NCBI RefSeq assembly: GCF_024172085.1
Contig: NZ_JAMZDZ010000001.1
Coordinates: forward strand, 2,294,001-2,358,000
Length of the DNA stretch: 64,000 nucleotides
From: Hamadaea flava
Lineage (GTDB): Bacteria > Actinomycetota > Actinomycetes > Mycobacteriales > Micromonosporaceae
Direction of reading: 5' to 3'
Both the position numbers and the translations under genes were made by a program. This document shows, in pieces, positions 16,683 to 24,380 of this stretch (positions are counted from its first letter, which is position 1; each line of letters opens with the position of its first letter). The notes below the pieces were generated by a model. The model made no database searches. It saw only the letters and a list, made by a program, of their open reading frames with translations, and had not been told where the DNA came from.

Positions 16683-17483
16683 TCACGCGGGGACGGTGAT
16701 CGTCAGGTTGGCGACGAAGCCGCTGGTGACGCTGCCGGTGACGGTGGCCGTCTCCCGGGCGGCGAGGTCGTCGCGGAAGACCATGTCGGTGGCGAGGCTG
16801 ATCCGGCTCAGGTTCGTCACGCTCTGGCTGTAGCCGGTGGTGGCGTACACGGCCTGCGAGACGCTCTGGGGCAGGGCGATCTGCGAGGTCTTGACGATCT
16901 GCCCGGAGGCGGTGGTCGCGGCGGCCAGCGACCGGTAGACCTCGAAGTGGATGTGCGGCCAGCGCCCCGCGTAGCAGCCGGGGTAGATGCTGGTGAAGGT
17001 CACCGTGCCGGACGAGTCGGTGGCCTGGATGCCGCGCAGGTAGTTCTGGTTGGTGACGCCGCTGGAGTAGAGCGAGTAGCGGCCTTCCCGGTCGCAGTGC
17101 CAGGCGTAGACGGCCGCGCCGACCAACGGTACGCAGCTGAGGTTCTGCACGGTGAGCGAGAACCTCAGCGGGATGCCGGCGGCGTTGCCGGACGCGGTGC
17201 CGAAGGACGAGCGGATGTCGTTGCGGACCACGCCGGACAGGACCCGGACGTTCGGGCCGTTGCTGCCGTCGGCCGGGTAGGGCCCGGCAGTCTCCGACTC
17301 GACCTCGGCCACGCAGGCAGCGGTGGCCTCGTCGCCGGGCACGACGAGCGAGCCGCCGACGGCCGCGGTCAGCCCGACGCCGCCGATCGTGGCGAGCATT
17401 CGGCGGCGGGACATCGTGGCCAGGTCGAACTGCAGACCCTTGTCGTGCACGGCGCGCACGTACGCGTCGTTGTCCTCGTACAT
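16683..17483 (-). CDS. Tat-exported intradiol ring-cleavage dioxygenase
   Basis: From ATG 17483 (AGGAGG 7 nt upstream) this encodes 266 residues. A twin-arginine signal is centred on SRRRMLATIGGVGLTAA, so the enzyme is probably folded with its iron in the cytoplasm and exported. The mature part has ETAGPYPADG, VYAWHCDREGRYSLYS, NYLRGIQATDSSG and YPGCYAGRWPHIHFEVY, which contain the two Tyr and two His that bind Fe(III) in catechol-type dioxygenases. Secreted actinobacterial relatives open catechols derived from lignin. A weak TTG-rich, AT-rich segment (17575-17640) upstream probably holds the promoter. No pathway partners are adjacent. Confidence 0.85.
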   Translation of the reverse strand: MYEDNDAYVRAVHDKGLQFDLATMSRRRMLATIGGVGLTAAVGGSLVVPGDEATAACVAEVESETAGPYPADGSNGPNVRVLSGVVRNDIRSSFGTASGNAAGIPLRFSLTVQNLSCVPLVGAAVYAWHCDREGRYSLYSSGVTNQNYLRGIQATDSSGTVTFTSIYPGCYAGRWPHIHFEVYRSLAAATTASGQIVKTSQIALPQSVSQAVYATTGYSQSVTNLSRISLATDMVFRDDLAARETATVTGSVTSGFVANLTITVPA

Positions 17484-17701
17484 GAGGTCTCCTCCTTCAC
17501 TGCGGCCCCGGTCCGGGCGACCGGAACCCACGAAAGGGAGAGCCAACCATCGATGTCTTGAGGTTCCATAGGCGCATCCTCAAATTTCTATATCGCATTG
17601 GTTACGACAGCCCTAGATCCACCTACGCCGTGGTAAGAATTCGTCCACGTGGCCACGTGTGAAATTTTCACAACATCGACTCGTATCGTGAAGGAGTCAC
17701 C

Positions 17702-18202
17702 ATGCTCCGGGTCCTCCGCCGGGCAGTCACCCTGCTCGGCGCCCTCGCCACGGCCACGGTCCTCTCACTCGCGCTCGCCCAACCGGCGCACGCCGCGACC
17801 TTCCTCACGCACTCCCAGGCCACCGCGCAGCTCAGCGCGGCCGGAATCACCTGGTCCTCCAGCGGCAACTGCTCCAACCGCAACGTCGCGACGTGCACGT
17901 CGTTCGACCAGATCCGCCAGTCGACCATCAGCGGCGTGGTGACCTTGCGCAACTACACCGGCTGCGCCATCAACGTCACGGCCGGCACCGAAACCGGGCA
18001 CTCGTCCGGCACCTACAGCCACTGGAACGGCTACAAGGTCGACATCAGCAAGTACAGCTGCATCAACAACTACATCACGTCGACCTACACGTACGTCGGC
18101 TACATCTCCGGCTGGGGCTACCAGTACCGCGCCCCGTCCGGAAACCTCTACACCGACGAGGGCAACCACTGGGACATCCTCTACTACACCTGCGGTTGCT
18201 GA
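17702..18202 (+). CDS. Small secreted LAS (M15-like) metallopeptidase-like protein
   Basis: A 166-residue protein with GAAGGAG 5 nt before ATG 17702 and a clear signal peptide ending at QPAHA. The mature part contains YSHWNGYKVDI and later EGNHWDIL. These fit the SHxxGxxxD and ExxHWD metal-binding signatures of LAS enzymes (D-Ala-D-Ala carboxypeptidases and related M15/M74 peptidases), so zinc binding by two His and one Asp is plausible. Six Cys may form disulfides. At about 135 mature residues it is close to the minimal fold. Similar proteins are widespread in actinomycetes as unnamed hypotheticals; the peptidase role is inference from motifs. Confidence 0.65.
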   Translation: MLRVLRRAVTLLGALATATVLSLALAQPAHAATFLTHSQATAQLSAAGITWSSSGNCSNRNVATCTSFDQIRQSTISGVVTLRNYTGCAINVTAGTETGHSSGTYSHWNGYKVDISKYSCINNYITSTYTYVGYISGWGYQYRAPSGNLYTDEGNHWDILYYTCGC

Positions 18203-18209
18203 CAGCGGC

Positions 18210-18245
18210 GTCGGCGCGTCGGAATCCCCCCTCCGGCGCGCCGAC
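18210..18245. terminator. Hairpin after the LAS-like gene
   Basis: Perfect 9-bp arms GTCGGCGCG (18210-18218) and CGCGCCGAC (18237-18245) begin 8 bases after the stop codon. Confidence 0.6.
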
Positions 18246-18284
18246 GTCTCATCCGCGCAAAGCCTTCCCGGGCAGATCGAAGGA

Positions 18285-18331
18285 GCGCGGGACCCGGCTG
18301 CTCGGCGGAAGCATTACGCCGGGTCCCGCGC
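18285..18331. terminator. 13-bp perfect hairpin after the ECF sigma gene
   Basis: GCGCGGGACCCGG (18285-18297) and CCGGGTCCCGCGC (18319-18331) pair perfectly, directly after the minus-strand stop at 18334. Together with 18210-18245 it separates two convergent genes. Confidence 0.65.
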
Positions 18332-18333
18332 GT

Positions 18334-18873
18334 CTACACCCCAGCCGTCGCCAGCCGGGAAGCCGTGTCCGCGCCGCGATCCTCCAGCACCCGGCGCAGT
18401 TTGCGCAGCGCGTGGTGCGCCCGCGACTTCACCGTCCCGAGCGGGATGCCCAGCGCGCGGGCGGTCTCCACCGCGGTGAACCCGCGAAGGTAGAGGTGGA
18501 CGATCACGGCCCGCTGATCGCGGCTCAATTCCCGGACGGCGGCGCGAACGGCCATCGCGGTGACCATCTCCTCGGTGGTGTCGACGCCTTCGGTCGCCAG
18601 CCCGGTCGCCCCGACCTCCGTCGGCCTGGCCGACTGCGCCCGCCGGGCGTCGATGACCAGATTGCGCGCCACCCGGAACAGCCAGCCCCGGGCGAGTCCG
18701 CGTTCCAGGTCCAGCTGGCCGGCGTGACGCCAGGCCCGCAGCAGCGTCTCCTGTGCGATGTCCTCGGCCTTGCCGCGGTCGCCGCCGAGCTGGCCGACGA
18801 GGTAGCCGATCAGCACGGTGCCGTGCGCGTCATACAGGTGGTCGAGGATCGTGGCAGCCCGTGTCTCCTCCAT
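18334..18873 (-). CDS. ECF-type RNA polymerase sigma factor
   Basis: A 179-residue sigma-70 family protein made of region 2 (LYDAHGTVLIGYLV, AEDIAQETLLRAWRH, ARGWLFRVARNLVIDA) and region 4 (LSRDQRAVIVHLYLRGFTAVETA in shorter parts, then LGIPLGTVKSRAHHALRKLR). There is no region 1.1 or 3, as expected for the extracytoplasmic-function group. No anti-sigma gene is adjacent, so its control cannot be read from the context. It is monocistronic, bracketed by a strong hairpin downstream and the stop of the binding lipoprotein upstream. Confidence 0.9.
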   Translation of the reverse strand: MEETRAATILDHLYDAHGTVLIGYLVGQLGGDRGKAEDIAQETLLRAWRHAGQLDLERGLARGWLFRVARNLVIDARRAQSARPTEVGATGLATEGVDTTEEMVTAMAVRAAVRELSRDQRAVIVHLYLRGFTAVETARALGIPLGTVKSRAHHALRKLRRVLEDRGADTASRLATAGV

Positions 18874-18930
18874 GCCCGAAATCCTGCGACAGTCCGGATG
18901 AGGATTTCATGAAGCGACAAGCATCACTAC

Positions 18931-20085
18931 CTAGGGATCTTCCTGCACCATCTGATCAGGGACGATGCGGCCGTCGACCACCCGGTACGCCCAGATGGCG
19001 ACCGACGCCGAGGAGATCTCGCCCCGGTTGTCGAACTTGAACGACTTCGTGACGCCGGTGCCGACGTAGGAGTCCACATAAGCCAATAGCGAGGGCCGGG
19101 TGTGGTTGCCCGCGTTGATGCCGGCCAGCAGGATGTTGGCCGCGTCGTACGCCTCGGCGGCGTACGTGCCGGGTTCCCGGTGGAACTTGGCCCGGAAGTC
19201 GGTCAGGAAGCTGCCCTTGATCCGGTCGGGCGGCACGCAGGGGCAGGTGAGGATCGCCCCCTCGGCAGCGGCCACGCCCGCCCCCTCGACCAGCCCCGGA
19301 TCCTTGACCCCGTCGGCGGCCACGAACGCCGCGCGTACGCCGCCCTGGCGCAGCTGCCGAAGCAACGGCGCGGCCTCGGCGTAGTAGCCGCCGTAGAACA
19401 CCGCGTCGGCCTGATTGGCCGCGACGTCGGCCACCTCGTGACTGAAGTCGGTCTGCTTCACGCGTACCGACAGGCTCTTCACGATCACCCCGGCGAGCAC
19501 CCGGCGCACCTCGTCGGCCAGCCCCTTCCCGTACGCCGACGAATCGTCGATGACGATCACCCGGCGCGAGTTGAGCACTCGTTTGATGTACCGCCCGGCC
19601 GCCGGACCCTGTTCGGCGTCGCTGCCCACCGCCCGGTGGAACACCTTCCAGCCCTGCTCGGCCAGCGCCGGACGGGTCGCGCTGGCGGTGATCGCGGTGA
19701 CGCCGTACTGGTCGAGGATCGGCACCGCCGCCTCCGACTCCCCGGAGAACTGGGGTCCGACGACACCCAGGATCCGGGGATCGTCGACGACCCGCTGCGC
19801 CACCTCGGGCGCGAGCTTCTCGTCACCCTGTGAGTCGAATTCGGACAGTTCGACGGGACACGCCGCGTTGGCCGCGTTGTACTGATCCACCGCCATGCGT
19901 ACGCCGTCATAGGGGTGGCGGCCGAGATTGGCGTTGCCCCCCGACAGCGCGCCGAAGAAGGCGATCTTGTAACCGCAGCCGCCGGCGTCCTCGACCAGGC
20001 GCGACGGCGGCTGCGTACACCCGCCGGAGCCCAGCAACCCCATCGCCAGCAGTGCCGCCACGGCGGTACGCCGCGCTGCCCTCAT
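18931..20085 (-). CDS. Branched-chain-amino-acid-type substrate-binding lipoprotein
   Basis: A 384-residue protein; GGGAGG precedes ATG 20085. The signal peptide ends in a lipobox (LLGSGGC, Cys23), so it should be lipid-anchored outside the membrane. The mature fold is Peripla_BP_6/LivK-like: FFGALSGGNANLG, RILGVVGPQFSGESEAAVP, VIVIDDSSAYGKGLADE, ADAVFYGGYYAEAAPLLRQL and TYAAEAYDAANILLAGI. Family members bind amino acids or small amides for ABC uptake, or serve as sensors. No permease or ATPase gene is adjacent. Instead a divergent two-component system begins 81 bp away, which suggests the protein may feed ligand information to that kinase (inference). Confidence 0.85.
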   Translation of the reverse strand: MRAARRTAVAALLAMGLLGSGGCTQPPSRLVEDAGGCGYKIAFFGALSGGNANLGRHPYDGVRMAVDQYNAANAACPVELSEFDSQGDEKLAPEVAQRVVDDPRILGVVGPQFSGESEAAVPILDQYGVTAITASATRPALAEQGWKVFHRAVGSDAEQGPAAGRYIKRVLNSRRVIVIDDSSAYGKGLADEVRRVLAGVIVKSLSVRVKQTDFSHEVADVAANQADAVFYGGYYAEAAPLLRQLRQGGVRAAFVAADGVKDPGLVEGAGVAAAEGAILTCPCVPPDRIKGSFLTDFRAKFHREPGTYAAEAYDAANILLAGINAGNHTRPSLLAYVDSYVGTGVTKSFKFDNRGEISSASVAIWAYRVVDGRIVPDQMVQEDP

Positions 20086-20166
20086 CGATCCTCCCGGGCC
20101 GGTTACGAATGCCTCAACGAATACGGATCTGGCACACCCGCAGTTCTATCGGAATACTTCAGCCTC

Positions 20167-20829
20167 ATGCGCGTACTCGTCGTCGAGGATGATCGCGACC
20201 TTCGCGAGGCGGCCGTGGCCGCCCTGCGCGCCGGTGGCCTCGCCGTGGACCACGCCGGCGACTGGCCACAGGCGGACTTGGCGCTCAGCGTCAACGCATA
20301 CGACTGTGTGGTGCTGGACAGAATGTTGCCAGACGGCGACTCCGCCCGGCACCTGCACCGCCTGCGCGAGCGCGGCATCCGGGTGCCCGCGCTGATGCTC
20401 ACCGCGCTGAGCGAGATCGAGGAACGGGTACGCGGCTTCGAGGCCGGGGCCGACGACTACCTGGCCAAACCGTTCGCCGCCGCCGAACTCGTGATGCGGG
20501 TGCGGGCGCTGTGCCGGCGCAGCACCGCGATGCTGCCGCCCGTGCTGCGTGTGTCCGATCTGGAGCTGGACTGCGCCCGCCATGAAGTACGCCGAGCCGG
20601 CGTGCTGCAACTGCTCACGCCGAAGGAGTTCGCGGTCCTGGAGCAGTTGATGAGCCGCGCGCCCGCCACCGTCACCCGAGCCGACCTTCGCGAGCACTGC
20701 TGGGACGAGCTGGCCGATCCGCTGTCCAATGTGGTGGACGTGGTGATCACTCAGCTCCGGCGCAAGCTCGGTCCACCCATCCTCATCCACACGGTGCGCG
20801 GGTCCGGATATCGGATCGGCGATGAATAG
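20167..20829 (+). CDS. OmpR/PhoB-type response regulator
   Basis: From ATG 20167 this encodes 220 residues. The receiver domain is complete: acidic pair EDD near 7-9, phosphoacceptor Asp in CVVLDRMLPDGD near 53, LTALSEIEER and the KPF loop. A winged-helix DNA-binding domain follows (LTPKEFAVLEQLMSRAPATV, VVDVVITQLRRKLG, HTVRGSGYRI). The gene overlaps the histidine kinase gene by 8 bp (ATGAATAG), so the pair is translationally coupled. An AATACT box 8 nt before the ATG suggests a nearly leaderless transcript. Confidence 0.93.
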   Translation: MRVLVVEDDRDLREAAVAALRAGGLAVDHAGDWPQADLALSVNAYDCVVLDRMLPDGDSARHLHRLRERGIRVPALMLTALSEIEERVRGFEAGADDYLAKPFAAAELVMRVRALCRRSTAMLPPVLRVSDLELDCARHEVRRAGVLQLLTPKEFAVLEQLMSRAPATVTRADLREHCWDELADPLSNVVDVVITQLRRKLGPPILIHTVRGSGYRIGDE

Positions 20830-22081
20830 CCGCCGTCATCGGCTGACCACAGCCGACCGGCTGCGCTCCCTTCGTATCCGGCTGATCGCCGTGTTCACCG
20901 CGATCACCCTGACCGGGGTCACCGGCATGGCGTTCGCCGGCATCCAGGTCGACGGCCACCAGCGTGAGCAGGCGTTGCTGGCCGATCTGCGGATCACGAG
21001 CAGCGCCGTGCTCTCCCTGATCTACCGCGAGGCCGGAACACTGCGGCTGACCGGCGTGGCCGACGCCATCGGCGACCGGGCCACCGGCGTCTACGTCTTC
21101 GAACGCCGCGGCGACGCGCTCGGCCCGGCGCTGGCCCGGCCCGGCCGCACCCAGCTCGTGCCGCTGCGCCGCCTCGAACCGGCCGCGTGGTCGAGCATCT
21201 CCGGCAACCAGAGCGTGGTCGCCAAGGCGACCGCGACCGACGGCACCACCCAGCAGCTGCTCGCGGTGGCCTTCGCCGTCGAGAGCGCGGGCCGGCCGAC
21301 CGGATCGGTCGTCGTCACCATCGACGCGCAGGACTCCGAGGCCGCCCACGCCCGGCTCGCGCTGACCCTCATCGGCGGCGGCATCGGCTTCGTGCTGCTC
21401 GCCAGCGCCGGCGCGTACCTGCTGGCGCGGCGCAGCACCCGCATCGCCGGAGCCGCCCTCGACCAGCAGGAACGCTTCCTCGCCGACGCCGCCCACGAAC
21501 TGCGTACACCGCTGACGACGATCCGGGTCACCGCCGAGGCCGCCCTCGTCGACGCCGACCATCAATCCGGGGCGCTGCGCAAGGTCATCCGCTCCGCCGA
21601 CCGCATGACCAACTCGGTCGAGACCCTGCTCACCCGGGCCCGCATGATCGCCGGAACGCGCGAGCTGCGCCTGGAGAAGTTCCGGCTCGACCAGCTCGTC
21701 GCCGAGGTCGTCGAGGACACCGCCGCCGGCGCGCGGTCCGTCGATCTCGACGTGGAGGCCGTCGTCAGCCACGGCGACCCGGCCATCCTGCGCATGGCGG
21801 TGCGCAATCTCGTCGAGAACGCGGTACGCCACGGCGCCGTCGACGGGCACGGCGCGGACGTGCTGGTCCGCGTACGCGAAGGCGAGGTCGTCATCCGCGA
21901 TCACGGCCCGGGCCTGACCTCCGGCGCACCCGCGTTCGACCGGTTCACCAGCACCGCCCCCGGCAGCTCCGGGCTGGGCCTGAGCATCGCCGACTGGGCG
22001 GTACGCCTGCACCGGGGCCGGCTGAGCGTGGCCACCGATCCCGAGGGCGGAGCCGTCGCCCGCATTGATCTTCCCGAGTGA
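20822..22081 (+). CDS. Sensor histidine kinase
   Basis: A 419-residue inner-membrane kinase partnered with the preceding regulator. Two transmembrane helices (about 19-42 and 182-203) flank an extracytoplasmic domain of roughly 140 residues with no recognised fold. The H-box FLADAAHELRTPL carries the phosphorylated His; the ATPase domain shows N-box RNLVENAVRHG, G1 DHGPGL and G2 GSSGLGLSIA. A HAMP linker is short or absent. Divergence from a LivK-type lipoprotein gene makes an amino-acid or amide stimulus possible, but nothing in the sequence proves it. Confidence 0.92.
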   Translation: MNSRRHRLTTADRLRSLRIRLIAVFTAITLTGVTGMAFAGIQVDGHQREQALLADLRITSSAVLSLIYREAGTLRLTGVADAIGDRATGVYVFERRGDALGPALARPGRTQLVPLRRLEPAAWSSISGNQSVVAKATATDGTTQQLLAVAFAVESAGRPTGSVVVTIDAQDSEAAHARLALTLIGGGIGFVLLASAGAYLLARRSTRIAGAALDQQERFLADAAHELRTPLTTIRVTAEAALVDADHQSGALRKVIRSADRMTNSVETLLTRARMIAGTRELRLEKFRLDQLVAEVVEDTAAGARSVDLDVEAVVSHGDPAILRMAVRNLVENAVRHGAVDGHGADVLVRVREGEVVIRDHGPGLTSGAPAFDRFTSTAPGSSGLGLSIADWAVRLHRGRLSVATDPEGGAVARIDLPE

Positions 22082-22186
22082 TCCGGCGGCGACTTGGCAT
22101 GAACCTGCCGTGACCCGAGGGAGCCGTCGGTACGTATTCCCGCATGAGTCCACTGCCGTCCATCCCGACCGGAGGCTTGATCGGCC

Positions 22187-22573
22187 ATGCATCCCACGAC
22201 TGAGGCGCCCCGCGTCCTGATCGCCGAACGCAATCGGCGGCTGCTGGTCACGCTGCGCCGGATCCTGCGCAACGCCGGCTACGAGACGATCTCCACGAGC
22301 AACCCCGCGAAGCTGCGCAGCATGCTGTCCACCCAGCCGGACGTGCTCGTCGCCGAGGCCGACCTGATCCCCGGCCAGGAGGCGGCGATCCGGCGGCTGC
22401 TGCCCAAGTCCTCGATGACGATCGTCATCGCGCCGATGCCCGACGCGGCCGACGCCGTCACCGAGCAGCTGTCCGGCGCGGTCACCATGCTGCGGCCGCT
22501 GAGCCTGGCCGGCCTCATGGCGACCATCGAGGAACACGTCCAGCACCAGCGCGAATCGGCCGCCGTCGGCTGA
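22187..22573 (+). CDS. Stand-alone degenerate receiver-domain protein
   Basis: A 128-residue protein with the CheY-like alternation (RVLIAERNRRLLVTLRRIL, QPDVLVAEADLI, MTIVIAPMPD, VTMLRPLSLAGLM). Key residues are changed: the acidic pair is reduced to Glu, the phosphoacceptor position reads LVAEADL with Glu, and the conserved Lys-Pro is Arg-Pro. It probably cannot be phosphorylated normally and may act as a constitutive or protein-binding pseudo-receiver. GGAGG lies 11 nt before ATG 22187. It follows the two-component pair by 105 bp in the same orientation. Confidence 0.7.
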   Translation: MHPTTEAPRVLIAERNRRLLVTLRRILRNAGYETISTSNPAKLRSMLSTQPDVLVAEADLIPGQEAAIRRLLPKSSMTIVIAPMPDAADAVTEQLSGAVTMLRPLSLAGLMATIEEHVQHQRESAAVG

Positions 22574-22584
22574 GCCCGCCGGGG

Positions 22585-22887
22585 CTAGTTGATCTTCAGC
22601 CGGGTGCCGACCCACGCGTCGGTCGTGTTGAGTTCACCGGTGGCCACCGGACCCATGTCTGCCAGTACGCGGTCGGCGTCGAGCATCTCCATGATCCGGC
22701 CGTCGGCTTCCGCAGCCGTCTCCACCAGTTCGAGCACCGGCGCGTCGGCGTCGCCGATGTTCGCGGCCGCGGCGGCCGCCTCGGCGATGTACGCCGCGGC
22801 TGCGGCTCCCGCCCTGCCGACCTCGGCGGTGAAGGCCGCCACTGCGGCGTCCGCGCCCAGCTCCTTGGCGGTGGTCGAAACAGTCAT
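22585..22887 (-). CDS. Small Ala-rich helical protein at the edge of the ESX locus
   Basis: A 100-residue protein (GGGGAG 6 nt before ATG 22887) made almost entirely of predicted helix, with long Ala runs (AGAAAAAYIAEAAAAAA) and a C-terminal GELNTTDAWVGTRLKIN. It has no WXG motif of the usual kind. It follows the YbaB-like gene by 24 bp, so the two form an operon. Its size and helix content fit a WXG100-like secretion partner or chaperone, but no family is recognised. Confidence 0.6.
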   Translation of the reverse strand: MTVSTTAKELGADAAVAAFTAEVGRAGAAAAAYIAEAAAAAANIGDADAPVLELVETAAEADGRIMEMLDADRVLADMGPVATGELNTTDAWVGTRLKIN

Positions 22888-22911
22888 CAGGCACTCCCCA
22901 TATCCACAGAT

Positions 22912-23316
22912 TCACTCGGCCAGGAAGGGCATCCGCTGCCGGAAACGCCGCATCGCGGCGTCGAAATCGCCGGACGCGTAGTCGTCGAGCGTCTCACCAT
23001 CCACATACGGAGCACAGATCTCCTTGACCCGCTCGCGCGCCTCCCGGGACGCCACCTCAGTCGTCTCGACGATGGTCCGGGCCAGCCGTGCCGAATCCGC
23101 GGTGTGATAGATCCGCGCGTCCAGCACCAGGTCACGCAGGTGACCGTCGCTGCCGACGGTAGCTCGGACCAGCCCGTCGCGGGACTCCGCGGTCACCTCG
23201 ACCGCCTGGATTCGCTCCTGTAGCCCGTCCAGCGCCCCCGACATCTGCGAGAGCCGGTCGTCGAGCCGCCGGGCCTGAGCCCGCATGGACTCCAGCATCT
23301 CCTCGCTGATGCTCAT
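22912..23316 (-). CDS. YbaB/EbfC-like protein linked to the ESX locus
   Basis: From ATG 23316 this encodes 134 residues: an N-terminal coiled coil (MSISEEMLESMRAQARRLDD) followed by the YbaB-type sheet VEVTAESRDGLVRATVGSDGHLRDLVLDARIY (quoted here in two pieces: VEVTAESRDGLVRATVGS and DGHLRDLVLDARIY). Classic YbaB proteins are DNA-binding dimers; diverged members occur in actinobacterial type VII and toxin loci, where their role is unclear. Transcription starts at a TAGAAT box 8 nt upstream which overlaps the divergent promoter at 23324-23329. Confidence 0.8.
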   Translation of the reverse strand: MSISEEMLESMRAQARRLDDRLSQMSGALDGLQERIQAVEVTAESRDGLVRATVGSDGHLRDLVLDARIYHTADSARLARTIVETTEVASREARERVKEICAPYVDGETLDDYASGDFDAAMRRFRQRMPFLAE

Positions 23317-23323
23317 GGCTGTG

Positions 23324-23330
23324 TATTCTA
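23324..23330. promoter_or_regulatory. Overlapping bidirectional -10 boxes
   Basis: TATTCTA reads as TATTCT on the plus strand (7 nt before ATG 23337) and TAGAAT on the minus strand (8 nt before ATG 23316). Both transcripts would be leaderless and mutually exclusive at the moment of initiation. Confidence 0.65.
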
Positions 23331-23336
23331 CAGTGG

Positions 23337-23867
23337 ATGACGACGGCTCAGGCACTGCTGCTGCTGCCGATCGGGCAATTCTGCGGCGTCTCAGGCCCGC
23401 CAGGCGACCCGGCCACCCGCTACCCGATCCGGATCGCCGATCGGATGATCGAAGTGGACGCCGACCTCTTCACGCTGTGGGCTCGGGCGCACGGCGTATC
23501 AGGGGACGAAAGCTGGACCGGCGCGGAGCTGGACGCGCTGCTGAGCGAGGGTCTGGCGGCGAGGATCGAGCCGGACGACGAGATCGGCTTCGCACACCGG
23601 CACCGCCTCGAACCGCTGCTCATGGGCCTGGGTGTCGACGGCGATCAGTTCGTGCTGGGCCTGCCTGGTACGCCGGTGGTCTCGGTGTCCGGTCCGATGT
23701 TCACGGCGTGGGCCGCGGCCGCCGCCGAGCCGGACCTCTGGTCGGTCTGCCTGCGGCTGGCCGCCGAAACCGCGGCCGAGCCCGCCGCCCTCCTGCCGGG
23801 ACTGCTCGACGGCCTGGGCCCGCTGCTGGCGGCCGGCGCGGCCTACCTCGACAAGGCGAGCCGATGA
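23337..23867 (+). CDS. Uncharacterised ESX-linked protein, paralogue A
   Basis: A 176-residue soluble protein of no recognised family. It shares with the next gene an N-terminal LPIG/WPIG motif, a helix of the type FTLWARAHGV, the central FAHRHRLEPLLMGLG, and the ending GAAYLD. The helix-rich start (VDADLFTLWARAHGVSGDES) could be a winged-helix-like unit. The gene begins at a leaderless promoter shared with the YbaB-like gene and overlaps its paralogue by ATGA. The pair is tail-to-tail with the giant toxin gene, so immunity, chaperone or regulatory roles are all possible. Confidence 0.75.
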   Translation: MTTAQALLLLPIGQFCGVSGPPGDPATRYPIRIADRMIEVDADLFTLWARAHGVSGDESWTGAELDALLSEGLAARIEPDDEIGFAHRHRLEPLLMGLGVDGDQFVLGLPGTPVVSVSGPMFTAWAAAAAEPDLWSVCLRLAAETAAEPAALLPGLLDGLGPLLAAGAAYLDKASR

Positions 23868-24364
23868 CGACGACTGTCTGGCCGATCGGTCACTACCTGG
23901 GCGAATACCCGGCGGACGGGACCATGGACGGCGGCCACCACGTGCGGCTCGGCTCTCGGACGATCGTGCTGAGTACGGCGGAGATCGCCGCCTGGTCGGC
24001 TGCCGCGGGCACCGAGCACGACCCGGCCGATCCGCTCCTCAAAGCCCGCGGCCTGATCGCCGTCGTCGCCATCGAGTCCAGTGTGGCCTTCGCCGATCGG
24101 CACCGGCTGCGCCCACAGTTGAGCGCGATCGGCCACCCGCTCGGCGACGCCGAACCTCGCTTCGCCATCGGCGTCGGAGCCACCGCGACCGCACTGGTCG
24201 ACCCGGTCCTGCGGGAGATCTGGCGGTGGTGCGGCGCGACAAGAACACTGTGGACGCTATGCCGCAAGCTGCACCCGGACGCGCCGGAACGCGTCCTGGC
24301 CCACTTCCTCCTCCACGGACGCGAACTGATCCAGGGCGGCGCCGCCTACCTCGACGTCGCTTGA
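23864..24364 (+). CDS. Uncharacterised ESX-linked protein, paralogue B
   Basis: A 166-residue protein translationally coupled to paralogue A by the ATGA overlap at 23864-23867. It matches A in WPIGHYLGEY, LSTAEIAAWSAAAG, FADRHRLRPQLSAIG and the terminal GAAYLDVA, so a tandem duplication followed by divergence is likely. No signal peptide, membrane segment or catalytic motif is seen. Its stop codon is 16 bp from the stop codon of the giant toxin gene on the other strand, leaving no room for a separate long terminator. Confidence 0.75.
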   Translation: MTTTVWPIGHYLGEYPADGTMDGGHHVRLGSRTIVLSTAEIAAWSAAAGTEHDPADPLLKARGLIAVVAIESSVAFADRHRLRPQLSAIGHPLGDAEPRFAIGVGATATALVDPVLREIWRWCGATRTLWTLCRKLHPDAPERVLAHFLLHGRELIQGGAAYLDVA

Positions 24365-24380
24365 ACCTCGCCGAAGCAGC

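Noticed and set aside
20783-22615. 610-codon minus-strand frame across the histidine kinase gene
   Set aside because: It runs antisense to complete H-, N- and G-boxes and has the usual shadow composition.
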